Source: Epiperipatus broadwayi (lineage: Eukaryota > Onychophora > Udeonychophora > Euonychophora > Peripatidae). From it: 64,000 nt of DNA. Of the stretch, positions 1 through 11,917 are shown piece by piece. The notes below the pieces were generated by a model. It saw only the letters and a program-made list of their open reading frames with translations. It searched no databases and had not been told where the DNA came from. Within the stretch, counting starts at the first letter, position 1, and every line of letters starts with the position of its first letter. Location: assembly GCA_028023455.1 (NCBI GenBank), contig JAQFVV010000049.1:2578036-2642035 (forward strand), read 5' to 3'. The position numbers and the translations under genes were made by a program.

Positions 1-300
1 GTAGCATTTAATCTACTCCACCCTTCAAAATCTTCAGCCATCCATTCCATTGAAAACTTGATGATGGAATGCCCAAAACATTGTTAATGTCCATGTTGAC
101 TTCAAGTCATTCTGATCTCTCATGTATAGAACTTTATCTATTTAAATACACAGAAGAGGAATGGGCAAGATACAAACTGAATCTGTAATATTTGAATACA
201 TGTATAATTTATATACTTGGAATTTATATCTAATATAGGAGATTTGAATATAGACTTTCAAACTCTATCCATTCTATTTCATACAACTAATACTATCATT
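1..300 (-). mobile_element. HHR repeat, copy a (partial, left edge of window)
   Basis: This is the body of the dispersed ~450-475 bp repeat also found at 7.87, 12.75, 24.55 and 47.18 kb. Shared landmarks are 'ctactccacccttcaaaatc', 'ttgatgatggaatgccc', 'atttaaatacacagaagagg' and, near 236-290, the tRNA-like end 'gagatttgaatatagactttc', which is the reverse complement of a box B. The hammerhead part of the unit is not present in this fragment. The copy is cut by the window start, so its full extent is unknown. Confidence 0.75.
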
Positions 301-1689
301 TTAGACTTACAGAATACACTTGTAAATTTTCTTACATTTTGTAGAATTGCTATGGTTACTACGTTTAAACTTTGAAGGAGTTTTAAATGAAATTTTAAAA
401 TTTTAAAGAAAACTAACCCATCTACATGCATTATTAGATTTGACTTATAGAAAGAAATGGTAACAATCGTAACTTTAATATTTTAAATATTTAGTGCAAA
501 TATATTTAAAACTGTCACGCAATGTGAAAAAACTTGAGAAATAAAAAAAAAATATATCTAACTTTTTAAATTTATTTAAAATTATATATCAAAATTGCAA
601 CATATAAAATTTAATAACTTTATGTTAATTAAGCAATTGTTAAAGTTTGACTTGTCACTTATGATAATGTCTAAAGATGTATTTAAGATTTTACAATTAA
701 AAAAAAAGTAATTTATAATTATACAGAAACATGAATGATAAATTAGCATCATATGAGATATAGAAAGGACAATACAGAAAAAAAAAAGGTGCTGTTTATA
801 TTAAAAAATTAATAAATATGTAAAGTTTATATATTTTTTTAGTAATTCGTGAATTTTAATATTTTTATTTTTCATTTGTTTACTTTTTTGTGTTGTTTAT
901 AAAGAAATTAGTAGATGTTTAAAACAACAGATATTGCAGTTATCATTATAAACTTCTGAAGTATTGTAAGATTATCAGGAAATATAAATTATTAATTATT
1001 AATAACTTGGAATATTATTCTTTTTAATTTATAATTTATTGCCCATTTAAAAAAAAAATATGTTGTTTTTTTAAAACAATGATGCATCACACAAATAGCA
1101 ACACTTTATAATTCTAGCTAATCATTATATTATATAATTTTCTCTTAAAGTAATTAAAATGAAAAACCAATTTTATGCACATTTCTCCCCCATTTTAACC
1201 AAATTGACTTTAACTTTTTGATTCCCATATATATTACCCATATTGACTTCTTATACACTTGATTGAAGATACAATTTTTACAGTATACATATTATATGTA
1301 TCATAAAAATAACATAGCAAAAAAAAAAAAAAAAACACAATAAAGCTGAGAAATATGATCACTAACATAAAATAAAAATAAAAATATAAAACTTAAATAT
1401 TCATATATTGTGTTTTTTTTTTTGGGTATAAGTTTTAAGATAAAAAATTTACATCCTACTTTTAAATTATTCTATATAAAATTTTGATTAAAATGACATT
1501 TAATGGTATCTACCTATAGTTATTACTAATTTTTTTTTTTTTTTTTTTTGCAAAAATCAGTACATTTTATTTTATTTTAATCCAAGTTCTAGGTAGAAGA
1601 TATCTATTTAGAAGGGGTCTTTCTTTTCTGACAAAATAATACAATTTTCTTCTTCTTCCTCCTTTCCTTATGTATTGATTTCTAAATTT
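301..1689. other. AT-rich DNA without recognisable gene
   Basis: No coding potential, RNA gene or repeat shared with the rest of the window was recognised. Long A and T homopolymers lie near 1319-1335 and 1530-1549. Confidence 0.6.
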
Positions 1690-2345
1690 ACATATCATAC
1701 CATTTCCAACCTTCTTATACACTTAATAATATTATTTTTTTCCACCAAAACTTTAATCTTACAGTTTTGACTGTCCTGCAGTTATCATCAGATACCTCTG
1801 GTGATGACTACAGAACTGTCAAAATTGTAAGAGTAAAGTTTTGGAGTAAAAAATCTCTGATGATGACTGCAGGATGGGTGAAATTGTAAGAGTAAAACTT
1901 TTGTGTAAAAAATAATATTGTTAAGTGTATAAGTAATATTTACTAAGGCTTTAACCCCAAGAATATGCATGTAAAATGCAATATTAGGGACCTCTACAGG
2001 TCTTAACCACAAGCTTACTCTTTGGAAAAAAAGAGGGGAACCCTTCTTTACTTCAACCTACTTTCTATTTAAATAGGTGAAGCTGAAGTGGTTAGATCTA
2101 AGAGTGTGAAGCTATTAAATACTTCACTGATTAAGTCCACATTTCTTATTACACATTAATACTCGCAAAATCTTTTGAATTACAATGAGTCAATGGAAAG
2201 ATCTTATAGTTAGAAATCTATTATGATAATTTAAAGTTGTAATTATAAATTTATTTAAACACACATTGATTACGTAAGTAATATTTACTAAGGCTTTAAC
2301 CTCAAGAATATGCGTGTATAAGAAGTTTGAAAATGGTATGATACA
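1690..2345. mobile_element. Fold-back element FB-1, copy 1, interrupted in its right arm
   Basis: The left arm (about 1694-1790) runs from 'catatcataccatttccaac' through 'cttatacacttaataatatt' to 'cagttttgactgtcctgcag'. The right arm repeats this in inverse order, from 'ctgatgatgactgcagga' to 'aatattgttaagtgtataag', and resumes after an insertion at 'aagtttgaaaatggtatgat'. The motif around 'gatgatgactac' (1800-1850) is duplicated next to the right arm (1857-1910). The same family occurs at 22.52-22.83 and 37.40-37.65 kb. No coding sequence is present, so this is a MITE-like non-autonomous element. Confidence 0.8.
1934..2313. mobile_element. 380 bp insertion with 35 bp terminal direct repeats and 9 bp TSD
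   Basis: Positions 1934-1968 and 2279-2313 are near-identical direct repeats, one difference in 35, beginning 'taatatttactaaggcttt'. They are flanked by the 9 bp duplication 'gtgtataag' at 1925-1933 and 2314-2322. The uninterrupted left arm of the surrounding palindrome supplies the empty site: its reverse complement reads 'gtgtataagaaggttgg', with one copy of the 9-mer and no insertion. The interior has no ORF. It contains the short palindrome 'ctatttaaatag'. Candidate classes are a TRIM-like mini-LTR element or a tandemly ended SINE. The class is unresolved. Confidence 0.75.
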
Positions 2346-5300
2346 AAATAATAATAAATGGGATTTTAATTTCTGAAGAATAAATTTGAAATAATTTATT
2401 GAGACAAATTAATTCTTTATAAAATGTGTATTAAATTGAAGTGTATATAAAAATTATAACTATTAGTAATGTACTTATTTGGACAATTGCATCCAATTTT
2501 TAAAATATTTGCACTTAACTAATTATTATGATCTTGTTTTGTTTTCTATAAAAAATAATTTAAAAAATTGCTTTTACAAATAATAATAATAATTACAAAA
2601 GTCTATTAGTGATACCACCATTTTGAAAATGCCATTAAAAAAAGAATTATTTATAAGTTGATGATATATCATATGCATAAGCAGCACTTATAATTTCCCC
2701 TTTATGTTTATTAAAAGATAAACTTATTTTATTTAGATTTTTGAATGCCGTTAATAGCAGACTAAAATTATTTTCTTTAAAGAAAAAACAAGTCAGAAGT
2801 CACATGACAGCTTAAAAATTATGAAAATTAAACACATGGAAACCTCTAAAATTAAACAAACATTTGAAAATAGATTAAAAGTTTATCAATATTTTTAGCA
2901 ATTTAATACCCTAGTTGATAAGAAATGTAATATCCTTTTTTAAAAAGAAAATTAATAATAAAACTTACTTTTGGAATAAAGTTTATGTTAAAAAATACAT
3001 TTTGAATTAAAAATTAAAAATATTGCCAATGTAAAAAAAAACCTTAGAATATGAAATCTCAATCCACCATTTTTGAAGAAAATGAAGAACAAAAGCAATA
3101 TACATAGAGAATAATAATAGGAAACTATTAAAAACTATAGATAAGAGTAATTTAATGATTATTAATCACTAAAACGTATAAAAATAATTCACATTTTAAA
3201 ATTGAAACTATTTTACATCTATTATTTGCAATATATATATATATATATGTTTAATATCACAATAATAAACAATTTTTAAAAACAGAGTTAATATAAATTG
3301 CAGTGATTGGATATTTGCAACCTTTTATATTTTTATCATAATAATCTCAATTTTATTTTACAAACACATAATTGAAGAGATCTTTAACATTATGGTTCAG
3401 GAGTTCTATATATCTTAAAAATTATAAAAGATAATATTTATTAAAATATATTTTTATTATACAAAATTCTAATTATCTAAGTAAATAATACTTCATTAGT
3501 TATAATTTTTAAATGAGAACTATTATTTTAACTTCAGAAAAATAGCATGAAAATACGGAAAGAGTTAAATGAGTTTTGTGGTGATTATACAAACAAATCT
3601 ATGAAACTTATATACATCGACTATATATATATCACATGCTAACCCCAAAGTCTGTCAATTTAACATTTCATGATGGTATCTTTAACTTTCATCACTGAAA
3701 TCTTTTTTTCTGAAGAGCTTCAACAGCTTTTCTAAATGTAGTTTTCTATTATATTCCACATTCACACATATTCTTCCATTGATAATATTTATTACACGTT
3801 TTTTAAAAAAATATCTTTAAGATAATTTATAAAAGGCCTACCTTTATCATAAAAAAGCATGTTCAAATTTACCATAAAATACTTTTTAAAAAATCTATTA
3901 TAATGATCTAATAATTTTTCAAGACTTGAATTTAAATATTGGAATTGCTTGTATTTAAATCCATCCATCAGACACCTGATACTCTAAGCTAATCTGCAAC
4001 AACCTTTCAAACATAATTTATCTTGTTTATAAATTCCAAAAATCATATTCTCAAATGTAAAAAATTCCTGACTATAGGAATAATTAATGGAAATTTTGAC
4101 TTGATATACAGACATATCCATTTTTTTTTATTTATTTGGTAACAATTGAAATTTGGAAATCTTTTTGCCACAGATGCATGGCAGATATCTTTAGCACATG
4201 GAATCCTGATGATTAACCATGTTGCCTTGATGTCAGTTGTATTTTAATATAATTAAACTAAATTTGGATTATTGCATTATTGACATAGCTAAATTCATTG
4301 GGATTGTTAAAAGTGTTTATAAACAAAATTTCAATCATTTAATTATAAATTAAATCAGTTTTTATATCTACCATCCCCATATTTAAGCCTTCAATTATTC
4401 ACAAATCCAAAAAAAATAAAAAAAATAAAACAAATTAGAAATTAATAATAAATATGTTTTTAATTTTCTATATATTATTTATTTTTTTACTTCAAAGTGT
4501 ATGTATATACTGTAAGAAAATGCGCACATATATATGTGTGTTCATGTTATACATATTTTTAACATGTATATTTAATATATATAACATCAATATATATATA
4601 TATTAGTTTAAAATGTACATTATAATATAGTTCACAAATGTCTAACAATTTTAATATTTGCACTGTGGTGGAGAACCAAACGTCATGGTTACAGGAGACT
4701 GTAGATAAAACATTTAAATAGCTCACTGTGGGCCAAGCTTTTTTCAACAGCCTCCCAGAAAAAGGATCTACTCATCCCACTTGCTATTTGTCAAGTTTTA
4801 AAAATTTGAGCAGTTATCTAAGCTACAAATAGGTAAATAGCCATTTGCTGAGCAATATTCTATAGATTTATGACTTGATCGTGAGTTGGCTATCTAAAAA
4901 AAAATAATTTAAGTTTGATATGAGTATGAAATTTTTTTATCCTGACCTGAATTTAAATCCAGGTAGTTATTGTAATAGTTGAATATACTACCATTGTAGC
5001 GTATAGTTATTGGATATATATATAAAGAGATCTAAAACACACATTTATATACGTAGAAATTATTTGTAACACTGCAGGATGAAATAACCAGACCGGGAGA
5101 CTATTGGGTTCTTTCATTCTACAGATTACATAAGTAATTTTTGCCGTAATCTATTACATATACATATACTTTTACTATCACTAATAATTGAAAAACCAAA
5201 GCAATCATAATAATAAGTTTTATATTTTTTTAAAAAAGACATAAAACGAATTTAACTGCGATTGCTTTGAAAATAAATAATTGTTTTAAAAGGAAAAAAA

Positions 5301-6740
5301 ACCCATATAAACATGAAATACATTAAGCAAAACAAATATTTTCTAAAATAAACAAATCAATTTTTTTAGAGTTCGTATATAATCGCAAAGTTTTCATTAT
5401 TATTATTTAATATGACTATGATTTTTGTAAGAAAAAAAAATCTGAATTTTTTTTATTACATATGCCTTGCCATATAATTAGAATTGGTGATCAATATCTT
5501 TTATCTTTTGGAGGAAAAAAATAGTAAAGTCATTTTTACTTAGCCAAAAGATATTAGATATTAGACACTTCAAAATAGATTAAAAGATTAATTTTTCAAA
5601 TGAGAAATGCACTTATTGAAAATATTCCTTATTAAATTTTATCTTGAAATGAATTACTTTCAATATTATTAATAATTCTTACACTTAAAAATAAATACAT
5701 TCAAAAAATATTAACGCTTTTCTTTTTTAATATAGGCTGCATATTAAATTTGAGAAAATACATATCCTGATCATCATTATCACCGCTAATAAAAATATAT
5801 GTACATTCTAACTCCAGAAGAGACACAAAGAAACAGAAAAATAATAAAAATTTCAGATTTTTTATTATGCACAATATAGAAATGTGACCACACACCATTT
5901 GCTATCTTGTAATATTGACTTTTTACCTTCACCTATAACATGGTTGCCTATTTGCTGCAGTTAATTATCTCTCAATGAAATAATCTATATTTCATCTTTT
6001 TAGAATGTTTAAGATCTATCTCTCTTATGAAAAACTATTCTCCAGCTCACCATAAATATTTATAAATGTTTACCCATGTAAAGACATGCTTAATTCATTT
6101 TTCTATCATTCTTATTACAAGATTTCAAAACGAGGTGAAATCTAAAAATTTTTGTCATATAACTGATGATTTCCAAACAGGTTTGGATATACCATATCCA
6201 CTCTCACCCATCTGATTATTAATCATCACATAATCATGTAACTATTTTTTAACTGGAGTAATAATAAATTATTTCATCAGGAAGTGGTGACTAGCCTGAT
6301 AAGTAAGGTAATCTTTTTCAATGTTTCTATCAATTCATCCAAGATTGATATGTCTATTAAAGATCTGAAAATTGATGATCTTTTGATGAAGCTAGAAAAA
6401 AGATTTTAAAAAAAAGCCTTATTACTTTTATATAGGCTTAGTGAATAGAGAAGCACTTCTAAAAAAACTACCACTTCATTGGCATTGTCAATCTTATAAA
6501 CAATTTTCTAAATCCAAGACTTAACAGAATAAAAAAAAAGCATTATTAGTCCAGATAACTACAAGCATCTTTTTTTTATAATGTTCAATCTATTAAAACC
6601 ATTAGATAACTATTTTTCACCTTTTTAAAAATTATCACCTCCTTTATAGTTTCAGAAACAAAACATCACCCCTTCTTTTTAAAATTTGTCAAACATTATT
6701 TTGTTTCATATATTTTTTAGATTTTACATTTTATTAAAAA
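2346..6740. other. AT-rich DNA without recognisable gene
   Basis: No coding region or RNA gene was recognised. The region holds a short (TA)n run near 3231-3248, scattered A/T homopolymers and TA-rich sequence near 4500-4610. The short ORFs here (for example 4559-4747 and 5701-5898 on the minus strand) show no family resemblance and have the composition of noncoding DNA. Confidence 0.6.
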
Positions 6741-6746
6741 ATCTTA

Positions 6747-7065
6747 TTCTGATATGAAGGTAATCATCCTTCACACAAACTCTGTATTTGAATATTTAAT
6801 TAGTGATGTTAGCACTAATGAACTTTCGATTCAATCCCAAAGATAAAGACTTTGAAAAGATAAAAATGACTATCTTATCTTGTACCTACATGCAATTATA
6901 TAGGCCAATCTTAAGCATTTTGAATTGAAAGCAATCACACCTTATCTTTTCAAAAATCTTTATCATGTGACTTGGAACAAGAGTTTACTATTATTTAACA
7001 TCACTAATTAAATTTTAAAGCACAGTATTTGTACGAAGGATGAGTACTTTCATATCAGAATTATA
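6747..7065. repeat. Fold-back (inverted repeat) element
   Basis: The left arm reads 'attctgatatgaaggtaatc' followed by 'tttaattagtgatgtta'. It returns inverted on the right as 'taacatcactaattaaa' and 'tactttcatatcagaatt'. The inner stem pairs 'gactttgaaaagataa' with 'ttatcttttcaaaaatc'. The arms are about 110 bp and the loop is short. No ORF is present. It is a single-copy MITE-like element within this window. Confidence 0.7.
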
Positions 7066-7869
7066 ATTTGACATTGCACTAATAAAAAATTTCTAGATTA
7101 TTTACAGAAAAAAATCTTATATAATTATTTATTTATTCAAAATGCAGATTCCATAAAAATAACCCACAATTCTAAAATTGACATCTAAATATTAATAATA
7201 ATTATTATTGTGATCCTTGAAACTGTTAAAGTCAAGCCAACTTGTTTATATCTACTTTAAAACTAGTTAAAACAATCTCAAATCACTTCTTTGAGTTATT
7301 TGCAAATGATTCATTGGTTTAGACAATAACTAAAAAATGGCACTAAATTATTGTTCTATAAGATATGAGATAAGAAATTGGAAATGGCATAATTAGTAAT
7401 TTTATTTTATTTCATTAGCATTCTAAACTTATTTCTATTTTTAATCCAAAATGTTACAATATTATCTTGCATATGTAAAATTCTGGTTTTAACATTGTTA
7501 TAAGTCAATCAAACTTTCATGAAAATGCGCAGACATCTAGTATTACTAACAGTGTTATTTTTCAGTTTTAATATATATCTTCAAACAATATCATTTCATA
7601 ACATTTTGACATTAAAAATAATTGATATTAAATTGCATTTAGAAACTGAATTACAGTGTTGAATAAATAGAAAAAAATTTTGAGACAATGTTCGCTAGAC
7701 ATCAATCTAACATTCATATGGAATAACAAGCTTTAGAGTCTTCATCATTTTCATGACAAAATATTTAAAATAAAATTATTATTTAAAGAATGTGCTTTGA
7801 TTTTATTAATTATGAATATTACCAAAGCCTTTGGTTGGCTCAGGCCAACCACTCAATCTTTTGGCTACT
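7066..7869. other. AT-rich DNA without recognisable gene
   Basis: Nothing recognised. The only local structure is the short inverted repeat 'ggttggctcaggccaacc' near 7833-7850. Confidence 0.55.
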
Positions 7870-7980
7870 ACTGTTGATTTACTTAGAGGGAATTTGAACA
7901 CAGATTTTTAAGCTGCTTTCAGTCATTTGTTCCATTTTATACAACTGATACACATGACCACATACATGTGAAAAAGATAA

Positions 7981-8038
7981 ATGATCTCCAATATATGTAT
8001 TTTGTGTTGAACCAGCACTCATAAGTTGGTCCAGATAT
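7981..8038 (-). ncRNA. Hammerhead ribozyme motif (type I), decayed
   Basis: On the minus strand a stem I strand ending GGA-CCAA is followed by CTTATGA (consensus CUGAUGA, one change), stem II GTGCT/AACAC around loop GGTTC, then AAAA (consensus GAAA), a short A/T stem III, and TTGG-AGATCAT as the other stem I strand. One catalytic-core guanosine is lost and the GAAA box reads AAAA, so this copy is probably inactive. Confidence 0.7.
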
Positions 8039-8594
8039 CACCTCCCATACACATATATAATCAGTGCTCAATTTATTTAAAATAGCAAATCAGGCTTCAA
8101 TATTCTCCACTCTCCAACTCTTCACCCATCTATATCATTGAAAATTTGATGGTGGCATGTTCAAAGCTTTTGTTTGCCAATTTTTATTATACCTATGATG
8201 ACCATAAGACATTATGACTCCTCATATTTAGGACTTTAAGACCATTTAAATAGACAGAAGAGAAATGGGTAGAACACAGAGTGAACTGTAATATTTAAAT
8301 CAACTATAATATATATACTTAAAGTACATGTAATTAGAGGGGATTTGAACCCAGACTTTCAAGCTTAAGTATATATACTATATTTGTATTTAAATATTAC
8401 AGATTCAACCTGTATTTTTCCCATCCCTCTTCTATGTATTTAAATGTTATTAAGGTATTGAGGATCAACAGATATGACAACAAAAATTGGCAAACAAGTG
8501 TTTTGAACATGTATGCCATTATCAGATTTTTTAAAGTTTGAATATTTACTATCTTAATATAAACTGAGGATTAATGACATATATATGGGAGATG

Positions 8595-8653
8595 ATGATC
8601 TGGAGCAACAGATGAGTGCTGGTTCAGCATGAAATATGTGTGTTGAATATCAT
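8595..8653 (+). ncRNA. Hammerhead ribozyme motif (type I), decayed
   Basis: The order is ATGATCT, bulge GGA, GCAA, core CAGATGA (consensus CUGAUGA), stem II GTGCT/AGCAT, an intact GAAA box at 8631-8634, then a short helix III and TTGA-ATATCAT. The intact GAAA directly after AGCAT shows that AAAA in sister copies is a decayed form. The core U4 is changed to A and the cleavage-site base is G, so activity is unlikely. Confidence 0.7.
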
Positions 8654-8795
8654 TTATCCTTTTCACATGTATGTGGTCATGTGTATCGGTTATATTGGAT
8701 AGAGTTGATGACTGAAGGGAAGCTAAAAGTCTGGATTCAAATCCCCTCTAATTACGTCTAACTTAAGTATATATACTATACTTGTATTTAAATAA

Positions 8796-10085
8796 ATAAT
8801 GTTGTTATAAAATGCAGTGTAGAGTGAAAACATTAGACATTTCTTATTGTAATAAATTCATACTGTCTATTTAATATTGATGGTATTTTGTCAGTAACAC
8901 AAGCAAGAATGTTAAAAATTGGTTGTATCTTTTTCATTAAAAATATTTTTGCATTAAAAATTGACAACCTTTAGTGTCTGTAATTAAAGATTTTGCAATA
9001 ATATTTCTTCAATGTTGTTAACATTCTTAATATATCATACATATGCCAGTAAACTGTACTTTCACCTAATTGTAAAATAAATTCAGTGTTCTGAAGTTCT
9101 TGGGAATGTTGTTCATCAATATCATTATCCATCACATCAATTTATCTGGAAACATTAAAATTGAGCAAAGGAATTGAAGAAATAATACTATTTGGATTTA
9201 TTATGATCATTGATACTTAAAATTTCACAAATATTTGGTATTATCAATTTTCTCCAATATTACATGACTTAATCATAAGATCCTTGTCATGATGAAGTGG
9301 TTAAGTTTTAAAATTAACAAACTTCTTTTTTAAATTACAAAAATAATCCATATCTTTATCTTTATTATCAGCATGTTTCCTGGTTAAATGCTCTTTCATT
9401 CTTGAAGGCTTCATTGATTATTTGAAAAAACCTGCTGGCGCATTCGTAATCACTCATTACTAGGCAAAGCAATAAAACTTAATTTTAAATATTCACTTGA
9501 ATATTGGCAAAATTTTTGTTTCTGAGACATGATTTCTGTTTTAATTTCTAAAAAAATAAATTTTAAATAGATAACTAAAACAATATATTGAATTTTGTAT
9601 TGCGAATAAATTAAATTAGGAATATGAAACAATCTATAAAAATATAAAGATAATTTTTTAGCAGTAAGAACACTAAAGTATAGTAATTTTTAATTTGTTA
9701 ATGCTTGTTATTTACATTAATGAAGCAGTGATATAATATTAAAAAATGTAAAAGTTCAATTATATAAAATGCCAAGAAAAATGTCTGATACATTCAAATA
9801 CTGAAAACACAAATGAATCAATAAAGTGAGGTGCACCTCAGGGCTACTCTACAATAATTGTAACTATATTCAATCAAGTTGGTATTTTATCTGATTGGCT
9901 AGTAGTATGATTTGCATATTAGCCTAATTACTCATGTGAGTTATCATAAACACATCACACCACATAATATTCAATATGAACTTGGTTAACATTAGACATA
10001 ACTAATTACAATTATATAGGATGACTTTTAGTCACTGGAGACTTTCTTATAGCCAAACCAGATTGCAAACATAAAATATTAATCA
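8796..10085. other. AT-rich DNA without recognisable gene
   Basis: Nothing supported. The 60-codon ORF at 9450-9632 (-) has no recognisable features. The stretch near 9820-10080 may be the eroded 5' part of the LINE relic that follows, but no endonuclease motif could be read. Confidence 0.5.
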
Positions 10086-10089
10086 CCAT

Positions 10090-11440
10090 AAAATATTTAA
10101 TTCTTTTTCCCTCACCTCAAAATCTAAATCAGAGCATTTAAATATACAAGGAACACTCAGAAGGAGACAATGAAAGACAATATAGTAGATATTGGTAAAT
10201 ATTGATTTTCAGAGTTAGTAAAACGTTTTAAGACCTAAAAGTAAAATATATTTGGCTGACCATTCAGCAGCAATATTAATACAGAAAGTAAACTTTTGGC
10301 ATAAAGGCAAAATTATAGCATTTTTACAAAGCTGATAAAATTAACAATGAGACAAAAAATTACCCCTCGGTATCATTACTATGGATTTAAGTCAGGAAAA
10401 AATTGCTGGGAACTAGTTTAAACTAATACTGAAAAGAGACTTTCAAAGTAAAGTAAGAACTGATGTATCTTTTTGATTTAGAATCAGCTTATAATTCTAT
10501 TTGAAAAAATGGTCTCCTAAAAGGTTCTTAAGTACTTAAATGCAAGAAAACAATTCACTTGCTTGAGCATCACTAAATGATAATTGTATCAAATACAACA
10601 TTTTTTAGATTATTTGTGCACAGAATTCAGTTCTCTGGCCTAATTCATTAACATATTAATCTGTGATATTGCATAATCAGAATACAGGAAATTCATCTAT
10701 GTATTTGATATTGATTTGACTTCTTAAAAGTTCTCAGAAATAAAAAACCTTTTTAATAAGAATATGAAAAGTTTGAAAATGTATTTGAAAGACCAAAATC
10801 TTACTCCTGATTCCATAAAAACTGTAACATAGATTTAAGTTTTTAACTAAAAATAATAGAAGGGACATTATTAGGAATTCATAAGAATTTCAAACACTAG
10901 AAGTGACCTATCAAGACTGCAATACATGGACTTTGACCACTATCACTTAGGACAACTTTTGATCTTAATAGCAGGGAAACATTTTGCAAATTGAATATAA
11001 CCTTCTATTATAATAGACTGAAACACAATTATTCCCTTTATTACATAGGGGTAACCTTAGATTATAGCCTTTTTCCTATTGTCTACTGAAGATCTGATCT
11101 AAAATAGTTTCTGAATCTTTTAGAAAGCTGACTAGCATTATTTGGATTTGTGTTATACTCCAAAACAATTTCCTTATCTCTAATATATTCAACTGGCATA
11201 TATTATTTTGCTATTGAAATAAAAAATTCTCACTCTAAATTATTTTTGTTTATTAGCAACATTTTTGGATTTAGATAAATGAGATTCTGTATTTTTGAGG
11301 ATCCTGCTAATAAATGTTTACATGAACAACTTAATTCAATTATTTACATTTTCTGGACTCTCATATCCAGAAATTACTAGATCTTGAGTCCACCAATCTA
11401 GTAGTATTCTAAACTGCAATATTTAAATGAATAATTTAGA
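10090..11440 (+). pseudogene. Decayed LINE reverse transcriptase (Jockey-like), plus strand
   Basis: The frame is broken many times, but collinear RT landmarks can be read in order on the plus strand. Around 10480-10570 there is 'AYNSIWKNGLL'-like sequence, counterpart of the AYDTVWxxGLL block. At 10686-10722 'RKFIYVFDIDLTS' is the counterpart of RKFIYADDIxLT, with the catalytic A-D-D changed to V-F-D. At 11042-11074 'YIGVTLDYSLF' matches the YLGVTLDxxLxF block. Around 11327-11401 'QLNSIIYIFWTL' then 'ILSPPI' match the LNxTMRIIxGTL...LSxIxPP C-terminal block. In intact elements this enzyme copies LINE RNA at a nicked target. Order and spacing fit a Jockey-group LINE, 5'-truncated, long dead. 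The outer limits are approximate. Confidence 0.75.
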
Positions 11441-11494
11441 GTATGTTTTTATTTTATTTATAATTCACACTAAATGATATACTATATTTGGAGA

Positions 11495-11615
11495 ACAATC
11501 AAATGATTAGTAGCTTAGGAGGTTATAAACCCAAGACATTATAGAGTTGGGCCATGACTCATGCGTGGATCCCCATCACTTAAATCCAACACTTTACTGC
11601 TGCACAAAACAATGG
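11495..11615 (-). mobile_element. Probable SINE-B copy, diverged
   Basis: It shares the order seen at 22.39, 60.32 and 61.57 kb: 'gcttaggaggttataaac' at the tail side, then 'ggatccccatcacttaaatc' and 'gctgcacaaaaca', counterparts of 'gatcctaaatcagatgctc' and 'gtgccaaaaca'. Transcription would be on the minus strand, with the tRNA-like head at the right. It lies just beyond the 3' end of the large LINE. Similarity is partial. Confidence 0.45.
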
Positions 11616-11917
11616 ATATGTGATTTCCATATACGAATAAAAATCTACTTAAAAATAGTTAAAAAAGATTTATTTCTTGATAAAATAAAGAAACCGAAGA
11701 TTTTTAGAAATAGAAAAATTGTGAGAAATAATTAAAAAAAATTGGAAAGACTAGCAAAAATAAAAATAAGAAAATTTATGTCTTAAAAAGGAAAATAATA
11801 GAAAGTATCTGAATAATAATAACAGTAATGATGTGATGATGTGATGCCCTGTGACTTCTCCTTATACAGAGTCAGGAATATCTCAACAACTATGCCCACA
11901 GAAACCTGTTAGCCACT

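Larger units (their letters stand above)
7870..8795. mobile_element. HHR repeat, copy b: full unit plus inverted partial unit
   Basis: A full unit in minus orientation starts at the tRNA-like end 'gagggaatttgaacacag' (7886). It runs through a hammerhead core (7981-8038) and the 'ctctccaactcttcaccc' body to the start of a second tRNA-like end at 8337, giving a unit length of about 451 bp. An inverted partial copy follows (about 8365-8790, plus orientation), with its own hammerhead core (8595-8653) and box B 'ggattcaaatcc' at 8733-8744. The locus is therefore part direct, part inverted dimer. No protein is encoded. Confidence 0.85.
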
